DNA from: Strigamia acuminata
Lineage: Eukaryota; Arthropoda; Chilopoda; Geophilomorpha; Linotaeniidae
Assembly: GCA_949358305.1 (NCBI GenBank)
Contig: OX442317.1
Span: 11,102,186-11,166,185, forward strand
Direction: 5' to 3'
DNA: 64,000 nucleotides
The position numbers and the translations under genes are program-made. Shown in pieces: positions 28,863 through 38,775 of this stretch (its first letter is position 1; every line of letters starts with the position of its first letter). The notes under the pieces were generated by a model. It saw only the letters and a program-made list of their open reading frames with translations, had not been told where the DNA came from and searched no databases.

Positions 28863-30968
28863 TTATTTAGTCCGTATACATACGTTCATCCGCGTGTAAA
28901 TATTTGGAAATTTTTTATCTAATGTGTAGTCACTAGATTGAATATTTATTTTGTATGACGCATCAATCGCACTGGAAGAACTTCTAGCTTGTAAGGCAAT
29001 GGATTGTATTTCTTGTTTGTCATAAATTTCATCCACGATGTATATGACGGGTGTAATCCAATTAGAAATGTTTTTTCCTTTTACATGTATTGATGCAGTA
29101 TGAATGTATTCCTGAAGAGAGTATTCGTCGGCACTATTTTTTGATTTATACACCAATCTAAATAGTATAGGTTCAGGTTGATTATTTTTTCCCAACCATA
29201 AACCGCCAGTATTGCATGAGCATTTTATAAAGTCAAAATTCGAATATGATGAAACATCGATATTTACAAGAGTTGTGTACTGATTACGTATTTCTACCGA
29301 TTTTGTGTTTTCCTTTGTAAGTAATATACTATTACTTTTTAAAGGCAAAAATTGTAATTCATGGTTATCATTGATTCCGAGATAATTTCCAGGTTTATCA
29401 ATTGGCGGAAAAAGACTCTTGAATTTAAAAGATTGACCGTCATACATTAGGACATCGTTTATTTTCGGTTCACTAGCATGATTGAAGTCAATATTGACTT
29501 TGCCTATCTTCAGTTTGCCGTTTGGTATTACCAAAGTATCATCAATTATGTGCATGGATGAAGCGCTTAATGTTATCGTATCATCGTCTGCTTTATTCAT
29601 GACTGGAATTCTACTAGTAATATCACCTTTCAAATCTATTTTTATATTGTTAGGTATAGGAATTTGATCTACAGCTTTCAACTTGAGTTCGTTTTCCTCA
29701 TAGTATAATACGCATCCTACGTTTTTGGACACAAAATGCCTCATGTCTATTGATAAGTCAATAGTTTTCAATGAGTTAGGTTCATCTCCACAGATTACAA
29801 GATGTCCATTTTTAATGTCATCATCTGTTTGTTGTAAAAAGACAAAGTTATTTGGAATGTTAGTAATTGTTTTTTCACTATTGATCATTAATAGATCACC
29901 ATAATAGCTTATCTCTGTTAATTCAAATTTGAAGTCACTAACCTTATGCATTTCTGATTCTTCATCGTAAAGAATTAACCTATTTCCATTTCCACCGATA
30001 CATTTTTTTATTAACTCATCTCCAGAGATTACATCGAAAACTTTATTTTCAGAGTCGTAGAAAACTACCCCAGGGTAATAGATTTCAGGATCAAATGTTG
30101 GTCCTGGAATACACTTTTTCTTTACATTATCGTACAGAATAATCGAGTTGAGAGGCATGGTATCGTCATCTACAAATAACAGCTGTGAATCATCTGAATA
30201 TATCATACCGTTGCGAATAAATAAAGTACGATTAACATCCTTCGTTTCACTGAATACTGATTCATCAAAACGTATTGTTTTTTCTGTCATAAGAGTATTT
30301 TCAGTTTTAAATATAGCTAAACTATTTTCTAAAAATTTTTCCCATGGTTTTTCTAACGTTAAAACATCCATCTGCTTACTTTTAATTACATTATCTTTCA
30401 AATACAGGATTTCTTCACTTTCTGCCATTTTGGATAAATTTAGCGCATATTCAGCTGGCTTTATCGTATTAGTATTATCGATTAGTGCAATTCTATTGGA
30501 ACCTATTAAACGTAACGTTTGTTTAATTTTTACAAAATTGTTTTCTAGTACTTCCACCATGTTACTAGTGCTGTTAATAGACAAAAGAAAAGATTTATTA
30601 TCTATCCTGTTTTCTGGAAGTTTTAAATTATCAAAAACAACATCATTTAAAATAAATTTTTTACATTTAATTGTTCCATCTTTGAAACATTGTATATTTT
30701 TACTTTGCGACACTGTGTCAGCGTTTTTAATTAATACCGAGTTGTTTTCAGCAAATTTTGTTAGCTCTATACTCACATTGTTTACTTTCAATGCATTACA
30801 CGTCAATGTCCCGTCTCTAGAACAATGCAATTTAGAATTTAATTGAATATTCTTGTCATTTTCAAAAACAGCTATACTGCCTTCGGCGTCGGTCAAATTG
30901 TATTTATAAATAACGAATATAATGTTGCAGATAAATAAAAAACACATAAAAACGTAAATCAACAGCAT
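28863..30968 (-). CDS. Large N-terminally anchored beta-rich protein, family member 1 (701 aa)
   Basis: An intact ORF from the ATG at 30966-30968. The first about 22 residues form a hydrophobic anchor (LLIYVFMCFLFICNIIFVI), followed by several hundred residues with few cysteines, rich in short beta-like, Asn/Asp-rich units. Repeated phrases such as 'SRDGTLTCNALKVNNV' and 'FKDGTIKCKKFILNDV' show internal duplication. The protein at 45018-47021 shares the anchor, the 'C-x-L/F-x-L-N-D/G-V' phrase and the overall size, so the two are paralogues. A type II membrane protein displayed on the virion envelope is plausible; the design resembles fibre-like or attachment proteins. PIF-0 and PIF-1 are of similar size but Cys-rich, so this is not an obvious PIF. 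Unnamed. Confidence 0.7.
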   Translation of the reverse strand: MLLIYVFMCFLFICNIIFVIYKYNLTDAEGSIAVFENDKNIQLNSKLHCSRDGTLTCNALKVNNVSIELTKFAENNSVLIKNADTVSQSKNIQCFKDGTIKCKKFILNDVVFDNLKLPENRIDNKSFLLSINSTSNMVEVLENNFVKIKQTLRLIGSNRIALIDNTNTIKPAEYALNLSKMAESEEILYLKDNVIKSKQMDVLTLEKPWEKFLENSLAIFKTENTLMTEKTIRFDESVFSETKDVNRTLFIRNGMIYSDDSQLLFVDDDTMPLNSIILYDNVKKKCIPGPTFDPEIYYPGVVFYDSENKVFDVISGDELIKKCIGGNGNRLILYDEESEMHKVSDFKFELTEISYYGDLLMINSEKTITNIPNNFVFLQQTDDDIKNGHLVICGDEPNSLKTIDLSIDMRHFVSKNVGCVLYYEENELKLKAVDQIPIPNNIKIDLKGDITSRIPVMNKADDDTITLSASSMHIIDDTLVIPNGKLKIGKVNIDFNHASEPKINDVLMYDGQSFKFKSLFPPIDKPGNYLGINDNHELQFLPLKSNSILLTKENTKSVEIRNQYTTLVNIDVSSYSNFDFIKCSCNTGGLWLGKNNQPEPILFRLVYKSKNSADEYSLQEYIHTASIHVKGKNISNWITPVIYIVDEIYDKQEIQSIALQARSSSSAIDASYKINIQSSDYTLDKKFPNIYTRMNVCIRTK

Positions 30969-31560
30969 TGTTATTTTGATCTGAATTGCTAAATAGCATT
31001 CTTTTTTTAACTAAGCTAAGTTAATTTTACAAATGTCTTGTTTTTTAAATAACCTGACATACCGGTAATAAATATAGAGTTAACAACGGTGAACAGTCCT
31101 AGTAGCAATTGTTCAATTTGAAAGTTGATGAAATTTCAATATGGTAGCTAGAGTTAAAAGAACACATACACACACACAGTATAAAGTTGTACTACTGCTT
31201 TATTTCACTGGAGGGTCTTTTAACATATTTACAACAAGCACTCCTATTGGTTTAACAGAGTCAAGCCCAACAGGAGGATATAATTAAAGATGGAGGCACA
31301 TTCCGAACTTGGAAGTGTCTACGAGGTCATATCTGGGGTCACAGACCCCAATTTGGGTGAAAATAAAACAAATACAAAATATAACAATTAAAATATTGTT
31401 TGTTACACTTAAAATTAATGAAATAAAAAAGAAATACAATAAGTGCAACAATATCAATCATATAAATCGAATAACTTGCAAATAAACACAAAATATATGA
31501 ATTGCACACTTGAGGTATTTAAAAATCACGATAAAAAAGCACATTATTGTAAATACAATA
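30969..31560. other. Gene-free stretch
   Basis: AT-rich DNA with a short CA repeat near 31166-31180. No ORF or clear transposon end is seen. The Tc1 remnant follows. Confidence 0.4.
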
Positions 31561-31599
31561 ATTCAAAAAATAGACAAACATGAAATTTGTAAAACCACA

Positions 31600-32475
31600 T
31601 GGTTTTCACAACAACCGTGAAAATTGTGGTAGAAAGCGCTCAACAACTACCAGAGATGATCAAAAACAAATGTGAAGAAAAACAGATTTAAATCGACTCG
31701 ACAATATCATAATACCGGTATGTGGAAACAGGGAAATGTAGCTGCTACTTCCCACCGCACAACTGTCCGTCGACTTCATGAACTGAACATTAAAAGTTGT
31801 ACACCAAAACGTAAGCCACTGTTAACACAAAAGCAACGGCTAAAACGAGTTAAGTGGTGCAAGGAACACGTGAACTGGACGACGGAGGATTGGAAAAACG
31901 TAATTTTCAGTGATAAATCGAGGTTTTGTATTTCATATGGCGACCAGGGTGTCAAGGTTTGGAGAACAAAGAAAGAGACATATCACCCAACGACTTTAAA
32001 GCAACGTGTGAAATTTCCAGGTAGTGTGCTGGTATGGGGTTGTATGTGCACACGAGGTGTTGGACACATGACAACCATCAAGGGGACTGTTAATTCTGAA
32101 GTATATCAAGAACTACTCGAATATTTCTTAATTCCATCCATTGAGGACCTTTTCTCCGATGATGATATCATTTTTCAGCAAGGTTTGACACCTACCCATG
32201 TTTCGAAATCAACCAAAGAATGGTTTGAAAGACACAATATCAATGTGCTTTCATGGCCTGGGAATTCACCAGACCTGAATCCACTTGAATCCCTTTGGTA
32301 TTTAATGAAAAAACGATTGGCTGTGCTCAGACAGACAACAATTGATGGATTGAAGGGTGTTTTGAAAGAGGTGTGGTCGCAGATAACTTCTGAAGAGTGT
32401 GAAAAGCTTATCGCGTCAATGCCACGCAGAATTAAAGCTGTCATTATGGCAAGAGGATACCCGACGAAATATTAA
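31600..32475 (+). pseudogene. Tc1/mariner transposase, frameshifted and catalytically dead
   Basis: The main frame (31672-32475) reads as a Tc1-type DD34E transposase: 'NWTTEDWKNVIFSDKSRF' (first Asp), 'VLVWGCMCTRG', and 'SPDLNPLESLW' (Glu). The second catalytic Asp, normally in 'QQDNAP', is Gly here (QQGLTP), so it cannot work. Upstream at about 31614-31660 the typical 'GRKRSTTTRDDQ' linker stands in another frame and a stop intervenes, which is a frameshift. The N-terminal helix-turn-helix is missing. The right end near 32500-32530 has GATTATTCTATTTTTTGGCA, with a similar string near 32724; no matching left end was found. Confidence 0.8.
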
Positions 32476-32985
32476 GTTCTTTTCAATAAAAATAATTACT
32501 TTATTGGATTATTCTATTTTTTGGCACAGTAAAAAAAAATATTCTATTTTTTTGTCCGCCTTTAAAGTATAGCAACCAGAAGTGATTTTATTGTTCTGTT
32601 TGGACCCAATGGTAGTTTAATAATTGTAGTTTTATATACTAAAAGCACGATTTATAATTTTGTATGGGCGTCTTCAAATTACAATTATAAAATGAAAAAG
32701 CATTGTCAAAATTGATTATTCCATTTTTTTGGCAAGGAGATGTGGACTGAATTTTTTGATGGATTGTTTGAATCAGCTGAATTCAGAAAAAGTCACTTAG
32801 CAACAGAACGGATAGCGAATTTCGGAAAAGCAGCACGTTTTAGCAACGTACACCTTAGCGAAAACAAGTCCTACGATGAAGTAATTTAGGGATACATTAT
32901 AGCGACGTATCGGTGTATTGACCGATACGTTTTAGCAACGTACTGATAAAATAAGACCAAAGCTAGCTGCATAATCCTCTCTCAG
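32476..32985. other. Gene-free stretch
   Basis: AT-rich DNA. GATTATTCYATTTTTTTGGC-type strings at about 32503 and 32724 are likely transposon debris. Nothing else is seen. Confidence 0.35.
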
Positions 32986-33308
32986 AAGGTAAAAAGCCTT
33001 ATTTTGAGTTATTTGAAGAGGAGTTAAGCTTAGACCCAGAATTTTTTATTAGTGACTTTGAAGCCGGAGCTATCAATGCAGCCAAAGAGTTGTTCTCAGA
33101 CAACATTTTACATGGCTGCTATTTCCACTTAGCTCAAAGAGTGTACCGCCATGTTCAAAGCGAGCATTTGCAAATTCAATATTTGGCAGATAATGTGTTT
33201 AATATTCTGATTAGACAATTGCCCGTCTTGTCATTCCTGCCTGTATACGAGACGCATACGCTTTACTTAGACCATTGTTTGGTCCAGATGCAGCTGGCTT
33301 TACTGTGA
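32986..33308 (+). pseudogene. MULE-type transposase fragment
   Basis: An open frame from about 32986 reads 'PYFELFEEELSLDPEFFISDFEAGAINAA', then 'LHGCYFHLAQRVYRHVQ', then 'LPVLSFLPV'. The order 'DFE.....A....F....HGC.FH..Q' is the MULE transposase catalytic region. The frame continues only to 33308 and the N- and C-terminal parts of the enzyme are absent, so this is a remnant. To keep under the length limit I quote only segments. Confidence 0.65.
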
Positions 33309-33798
33309 TGGTGGGAGGACAATTAGGTTCTAGGTAAGTTACATAGAACCAGCACCTGTGTTCGCGCTCCGCCCATGTTTCCACCAGACCTCTGGAATTC
33401 ATACATACTGAACCACAACGGTCAGCCACGGTCAAGCAATACCGTACATTCCTGGCATTAAAAGTACAACAGCTTGGTGAGGAGCCCGACATGTTGGCAT
33501 ATTTCGAATGCTTATATCATTAAGACGCGAACAAGCCGACCTAGAGTAAACATGTGAAGGTATATTCAACTGCACAGTTACACAGCTGACTGAGAAGCAG
33601 GCACCAAATGCTTGTTCTCAAGTTTTTGCGTGGTATTGCACGCTGTTACAACAAAACAAAAGTATAACAGTGATTTATTTATTTTACTTAAGACAAGAAC
33701 TATGCATTTTTTTAAAATAAACTTTTTTCAATACTTTTGGAAAGAAGTTGAATATATGTTGACTCTTTACGCATCATCCTGAATGAAAATAATTACTT
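33309..33798. other. Gene-free stretch between transposon debris and lef-9
   Basis: No supported ORF; GC-richer host-like DNA to about 33650, then AT-rich 3' flank of the lef-9 gene. Confidence 0.35.
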
Positions 33799-35778
33799 TT
33801 AAATATTTATTTGTTTTTCTACATCATCACAAATTAAATGAATTAAAAAATTTGGTAATTGACGGGGAGCAGAAGGATTATCAAAGATGTGTTCGTATTT
33901 ACGTGCTACCATCTTAGGATTTTTTCCTGTTGTATATACCGAGTCATTATAATGCAAACAAAGATCTTTACTACAAAATCCTATTTTAAATAGGTTGTAT
34001 CCCTCAATAGATATTCCAAAGTTCGATTGTATGAGGGAATCGCGGGATGCTTGTGAGTGATTTACAAAATCCAAAATTCCTAAACCGTTTAGAAAGTTTC
34101 CACTGATCTTTTTATTATCAGCAAATGGTGTTTTGCAGTGAACAAACTTTCTTATTCCAATTTCTTTAACAATTTGAAAAATATGTAAACTATGAAACGA
34201 AGTGTTATCGACCACAAACCATGTAAAGGGATAGTTTTTTCTTCGTAATTGGTTTTCAAATACATTTACATCTTTTGAAAAATTTTTTTCCATGTCAATT
34301 AGATATTTTACAGAGATTCCTGCGCCTATATTCATCCACATTTTTGTACATAACTCACCTTCCAGTTTGTGAAATAGATCAAATGTCTTTTTGGAGCCTT
34401 CTACACAATAATAACAATATAAAATTTTTTCGATGTTTTGACTATTTACGTCGACTAATCCCTTATACGCAGCCATCATGTCTTGACCAAACGATACTTT
34501 TAATTTTTGCAACGATGCCATATTAAATTCGGGATCGAGAAGTGTTTGACATTCTGCTATTACTTGTGGTGTGTCTAGTGAAATAATTTCAATTTCGTCT
34601 CCATCAAAATCTGCACCATTTCTCTTAGTAATTGATATTGGAATACCAACTGTATGTAAACTTGTGATACCCACAACAGTGTGAAATGTAATATTTTGAA
34701 AATCTAAACTCGGATATCGAACCAATAAAACAGCTTTGGGATTTCCAAGTACTTCAAATATCTTCCGCGGTAATATTACTTGGTTTGCCTTTATATTAGG
34801 TGCTGGAGTAATCACAGATCGACCTGTGTACATTATCCTTTTCGATAGTAAATGTTTCCTGAAGAAGTTTTCTTTACCTTTCTTAAACCGTTCCTCCATG
34901 TTTCCATGAATGAATTTGGTGTACAAAAATACTTTACGTGTTTTTACAGTCTTCGGTGTAGTTCCATTGAGAGTCTTCGGTGCAGTTCCGTTGCGTGTCG
35001 TCTTCGGTGCAGTTCCGTTGCGTGTCTTCGGTGCAGTTCCTTTATGTGTCTTCGGTGCAGTTCCGTTGAGAATCTTCGGTACAGTTCCGTTGAGAGTCTT
35101 TGGTCCACTTCCATTGAGAGTCTTCGGCGCAGTTCCATTGAGAGTCTTCGGTGCAGTTCCATTGAGAGTCTTCGGTTCGTGAATCTTCTGCAGCTTATGA
35201 GGCATAATTAAAACTCTATCAGACGTCTGTTTTTCTTTCATGGTATTTACAAGACATCTTTTTATTTGACTTAGACAGTACTTGCTTCCTAAATAAAATT
35301 TTATAGGTGGGACAATGAATTGATTGTCTAACAATAACGAATACTTTTTATCGATTAATTGTTTGCATATTTTTCTTGAAGATTGTTGATTTTGACCGCT
35401 GATTTGTTGTAACTTTCTTATTCTATATGGTTTAAATTTATAACGTTTCATTAAAGTAATTAATCGTGCTAAATCAAACTTCTTACACGTGGGTCTAAAA
35501 CACGATTTACAAATAGAACAGATGATTATTTTAGCTTTCATGCGATCTAGGTTCGGATAAAAACAAAGAGGACACAAGTATCTTGATGTGTCGTCAATGT
35601 AAGACAATTTTGAATTTCTTATTGAATTGGCATAAATGTACCGGTCAACAGCTTGATTTGAGGTTACAACACCTAGTTTAGTAAATGTTTGTGATTCCAC
35701 GTTTGACAATTTAGGTAGTTCAAATAAATGTTGCTCGTCCTTAAGTGCATTGTCATAAAATCCTATTGATTTTATCAT
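33799..35778 (-). CDS. lef-9: LEF-9-like RNA polymerase subunit with octapeptide repeat insertion
   Basis: This 659-residue protein has its start ATG at 35776-35778. The catalytic Mg-binding motif of the beta-prime/Rpb1 family is intact: NGADFDGDE (387-395, three Asp). Upstream lies 'TGRSVITPAPN', matching the Rpb1 'GR.VIT..PN' strand. The N-terminus has cysteine pairs (C69/C72, C87/C90, then C93 and C98), likely the clamp zinc site. LEF-9 with LEF-8, LEF-4 and P47 forms the polymerase that reads late genes in baculoviruses and nudiviruses. Baculovirus LEF-9 is about 500 residues; the extra length comes mainly from residues 202-279, about nine copies of an octapeptide PKTLNGTA. The gene is divergent with 38K, 103 bp apart. 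TAAG motifs occur in the shared region. Confidence 0.85.
   Translation of the reverse strand: MIKSIGFYDNALKDEQHLFELPKLSNVESQTFTKLGVVTSNQAVDRYIYANSIRNSKLSYIDDTSRYLCPLCFYPNLDRMKAKIIICSICKSCFRPTCKKFDLARLITLMKRYKFKPYRIRKLQQISGQNQQSSRKICKQLIDKKYSLLLDNQFIVPPIKFYLGSKYCLSQIKRCLVNTMKEKQTSDRVLIMPHKLQKIHEPKTLNGTAPKTLNGTAPKTLNGSGPKTLNGTVPKILNGTAPKTHKGTAPKTRNGTAPKTTRNGTAPKTLNGTTPKTVKTRKVFLYTKFIHGNMEERFKKGKENFFRKHLLSKRIMYTGRSVITPAPNIKANQVILPRKIFEVLGNPKAVLLVRYPSLDFQNITFHTVVGITSLHTVGIPISITKRNGADFDGDEIEIISLDTPQVIAECQTLLDPEFNMASLQKLKVSFGQDMMAAYKGLVDVNSQNIEKILYCYYCVEGSKKTFDLFHKLEGELCTKMWMNIGAGISVKYLIDMEKNFSKDVNVFENQLRRKNYPFTWFVVDNTSFHSLHIFQIVKEIGIRKFVHCKTPFADNKKISGNFLNGLGILDFVNHSQASRDSLIQSNFGISIEGYNLFKIGFCSKDLCLHYNDSVYTTGKNPKMVARKYEHIFDNPSAPRQLPNFLIHLICDDVEKQINI
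34944..35181 (-). repeat. 24-bp minisatellite inside lef-9
   Basis: About nine copies of a 24-bp unit (minus strand, encoding PKTLNGTA with variants GSG, GTV, HKGTA, TRNGTA). One unit is 27 bp. All copies keep frame. The array sits just before the conserved 'TGRSVIT' segment. Confidence 0.85.
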
Positions 35779-35881
35779 CGTATATTTTTTTATCCAAATT
35801 TACTTAGCTTATCTTGTCTCTGTACGAGTACTGGATTGATATATTCTGTATTAAAAAAAAATACGCGCTAATAACAAACAA
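35779..35881. promoter_or_regulatory. Bidirectional promoter region of lef-9 and 38K
   Basis: 103 bp between divergent start codons. Reading towards lef-9 (minus strand) it contains GATAAGCTAAGTAAAT, with two TAAG tetramers about 30-45 bp before the ATG, the baculovirus late initiator type. Towards 38K it contains GATATATTC, a weak TATA. In DNA this AT-rich, TAAG can occur by chance. Confidence 0.4.
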
Positions 35882-36457
35882 ATGAAACCATCAATATACG
35901 TTGTCGACTTGGATGAAACACTAGTTTACTATGATGAAAAGTGTAGCTGTTTTTTTTCACCAAAGTATTATGTCAGAGAATATGCTTTTCAATTTTTAAA
36001 ATTATTAAAACAATTAAACAAAAATAATATTGTAGTTCTATGGACTGCAGGAAGAGAGCCTTATGTTACCGATGTCTTATTTCAAAGTAATTTAGGAGGG
36101 TTTTTTCATTTTATATTAGATAGAAGTCATTGTAAAGCAAGTTTAAAACAATTTGGAATACAAAAACATTTAAATTACTTATTAAATTATTTTGAAAAAC
36201 GATTTACAAAAAGTCAAATGATTGTTTTGAAAAATTACGACTTTATTTTAATAGACGATAACGCTGACAGCAATGGCCATCAAACGTATGACTTAGAATT
36301 AAACATTAAACCCTACACTTCTGAAATTGTAAAAAGGGAATTATGTGATAACTGGTTCAGAGACAATACATTACTTCTACTTTGTGGTCATTTCTTTGAC
36401 AGATGTTTCCTAAAATACTTTGACAATAATAATAAGTTCAAATTAAAAATTTACTGA
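35882..36457 (+). CDS. 38K: 38K-like HAD/FCP1-type phosphatase
   Basis: This 191-residue protein has the order of the FCP1/NIF HAD family: DLDETL (D9-x-D11 nucleophile and acid) in 'VVDLDETLVYY', WTAGRE (motif II, T55), and LIDDNADSNG (motif IV, D125-D126). Baculovirus 38K (Ac98) is a core gene with this domain, required for nucleocapsid assembly, where it dephosphorylates the P6.9 protamine. It is shorter here (about 320 residues in baculoviruses); the catalytic core is present but extensions are missing. It sits head-to-head with lef-9. A P6.9-like candidate at 25196 would be its natural substrate. Confidence 0.75.
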   Translation: MKPSIYVVDLDETLVYYDEKCSCFFSPKYYVREYAFQFLKLLKQLNKNNIVVLWTAGREPYVTDVLFQSNLGGFFHFILDRSHCKASLKQFGIQKHLNYLLNYFEKRFTKSQMIVLKNYDFILIDDNADSNGHQTYDLELNIKPYTSEIVKRELCDNWFRDNTLLLLCGHFFDRCFLKYFDNNNKFKLKIY

Positions 36458-36600
36458 TTTCAGAAATTCCAAATTGTTTGTCCATTTGGAAATTATCATA
36501 CGTCATGATTTTATAAAAAAAAGTTCATATATTTAAATATATGTATCTTAACACCCAAATGATAAATTATTTTAGAATTTTCATGATTTAATATGAAACA

Positions 36601-36609
36601 TATAAATAG
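36601..36609 (+). promoter_or_regulatory. TATA box of the BRO-like gene
   Basis: TATAAATAG, 70 bp upstream of the ATG at 36679, followed about 30 bp on by ATCACATTTATTC, a plausible initiator. A clean early-type RNA polymerase II promoter, unlike most of its neighbours. Confidence 0.45.
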
Positions 36610-36678
36610 TTGAATATATCAACTGTATCACATTTATTCACCCTTTAGACAGGGTTCTACTATACTCAATATAGTACA

Positions 36679-37524
36679 ATGATAGAACTGGAGGCGTTTA
36701 TGTACAAGCGTAAGAGTGTTCAATTTGTCATAGACCGGCAGTTTATATTATGGTTTAAATGTATTGACGTTGAGAGAATAATGAGAGTTTCCAGAGTAGA
36801 TCTACAATCGTCTACAGTAGTTGACGATGTCAATGTGAAACAGTATAATTCAATATTGGTTCAATTTACAACAAAAATTGGAAAGCAAAAACGCGTGCCT
36901 TCACATACTACCTATCTAAAAGAACAGTATCTTCTAGTATTGCTACAAAATGCTAAAACAGATAATGCAAAATCATTCCAAGACTGGCTGAACAATTGGT
37001 TGATACCCAGGTCTAGAGATGCTGCACAAGAGTATTTGAATAATTTAGTCTTATGGTATAAAGATGGTATAAATCAACATGTGTCTAATCAAAGACCTAT
37101 CGTTAGGCAAAATAGTCTCATCAACAATGAAATAACTGCTTTACGTGAAAATGTAGCTAATCTTGAAAATATTATTTCGGAAATAAGAGAAGACATTTGT
37201 CCCAAGGTACAGAATGAATCAAAACGTCATCAATTTTTATTGATTGACATGAATAAAAAAATTGGACATGTGACCACATATTATGTTATGCGAACACAGA
37301 AAATCAGTGTTCAGACAAATTTATATAAGCTATTGAATATATCACCCGGGATGAAAGTGATCCTTAAATTCGACTACTATCCTAATGCCATAAACTTGTA
37401 TAATTGTTTTAGAGAAATTTACAGCTGTGGATACAGTTATTCCGGTAACTATTTCTTTACACCATTGCCGCAACACGAAGTCATAGAAAATTTTAACCAC
37501 GTTTACAACAATCGTGGAATATAA
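36679..37524 (+). CDS. BRO-like protein (Bro-N domain)
   Basis: This 281-residue protein opens with 'KSVQFVIDRQFILWFKCIDV', which fits the start of a Bro-N DNA-binding domain ('F...G..WF.A.DV'). At about residue 75 follows 'HTTYLKEQYLLVLLQ', and then 'FQDWLNNWLIPR', matching the Bro-N signature '..Y.L...S....A..F..W....L..'. A short coiled coil (NNEITALRENVANLENI) leads to a C-terminal domain with 'HQFLLIDMNKKIGHV'. BRO proteins bind nucleic acid and are widespread in insect DNA viruses, often in several copies and prone to exchange. A promoter-like TATA box is upstream. The frame is intact. Confidence 0.6.
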   Translation: MIELEAFMYKRKSVQFVIDRQFILWFKCIDVERIMRVSRVDLQSSTVVDDVNVKQYNSILVQFTTKIGKQKRVPSHTTYLKEQYLLVLLQNAKTDNAKSFQDWLNNWLIPRSRDAAQEYLNNLVLWYKDGINQHVSNQRPIVRQNSLINNEITALRENVANLENIISEIREDICPKVQNESKRHQFLLIDMNKKIGHVTTYYVMRTQKISVQTNLYKLLNISPGMKVILKFDYYPNAINLYNCFREIYSCGYSYSGNYFFTPLPQHEVIENFNHVYNNRGI

Positions 37525-38775
37525 TTATACATAAAAATATATTAAAAAAATTGTTATGTACCGGCAACAGCAATGATTGTATGATTACCTTAGAGATTCT
37601 CTTAGGTTATCCTTCATTTTAGAATACAATAAAACAGTCAAATCAAAATTCAAGTCAGAGCATATTCTTTACTCATGTTGGAGCTTTTTTTCTTATTACA
37701 CACTCTATCATAAAATAGAAAAACTTCACTCAGTGCACTTGATCCTTAAGATAAATAAATATTTAAGCAATGTTTTTTTATGTTGGCATCCGTCTGGTGT
37801 TTCTCATTTCATTTCATTTATCCATACAAGGCACCATAAAGAGCAATTGCAAGTTAGAAACAAAAAAAAATTACATTGCAAATTAGGCTGGCAAGGGCGA
37901 GAGCAGGGGGGTACGGTCATGGCAGTGTCGAGAGCAGCAAGGAGATTTCGGCACAAAATTCAGAACGGGTTTTTGTCACCGCTTTAGCAATTTTCAGGGG
38001 AAACAGCTCTTCAATTGGTCCGAATCGACGACAGAGGCAAAGGGAAAAGACTTGCGGGTGTTTGCGACAAATTTCCGGTGTTGGTAATGATGACAGTGTG
38101 TTGGGTTCCGGTGGCCATGGCGGCGGAAGGGGTCGTGCTACGATCTTCGGTGGTCGAGTGGTCATCAGCGGCGAATACTTGGATGTTTTGAGTGTTCAAC
38201 GAGCGCGGGGGCATGCGTGCATATAGGGAGGGGGGGCTTCCCGATTGATTTTACGTTACAATTGTCGATGATAGCGTCTAATTTGGTGAGAATTTCCACT
38301 CGATTAGAGAGTGACAGCAAAATGCGACTTGCAGCGGCCATTATTGCCAATAATGTTTCTGCCTGAATTTGGTATATTACTACTGAAATAATTTTTAAAT
38401 TAAATACATTTTGCGAACAAATCAATGGAGAACACAGGTGGTCTTTACAAGCTGTTGTCGTAAAAATGAGTGTATGGAACGGGTCGAGAGGTAGACTGTC
38501 GAGAGAATGTTGCTTTACCCTCTACACATTTAAATGAATGTCAACAATCCCTGTAAGTGACATCCTTTCACATCTTTGAGGTTTTTTCCTGTAATAATGT
38601 TTTACACAAACTCGATTTCTTAAGCGATACTTGTGTTTCTTTATTTTTCCTTTTAAAAAGTAAATTTATCGAATTTATCTCGATACATTTCTCTATATTA
38701 CAGAGATTCTTTTGTCTTTGTTACACTAACATATGTTTTAATAACAACCTTTGTTGTTAAGTAAAAAATCTTTGT
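37525..38775. other. Gene-free stretch with decayed LINE copy
   Basis: About 37795-38390 holds, on the minus strand, a degraded relative of the LINE ORF1 at 12277-13740. It has a similar start (GCGGCCATT), a similar AGAATTTCCACTCG-like stretch, and a TTTCATTTCATTTATCC tail. 38450-38530 is the repeat shared with 945-1030. No intact gene. Confidence 0.5.

Noticed and set aside
28863-30968. Assignment of the large anchored proteins to PIF-0, PIF-1 or VP91
   Set aside because: They lack the cysteine patterns and domains I associate with those families.
34852-35211. Plus-strand repetitive ORFs (FGAVPLRV-type, LRCSSVE-type)
   Set aside because: They are antisense readings of the lef-9 minisatellite, whose unit is a multiple of three.
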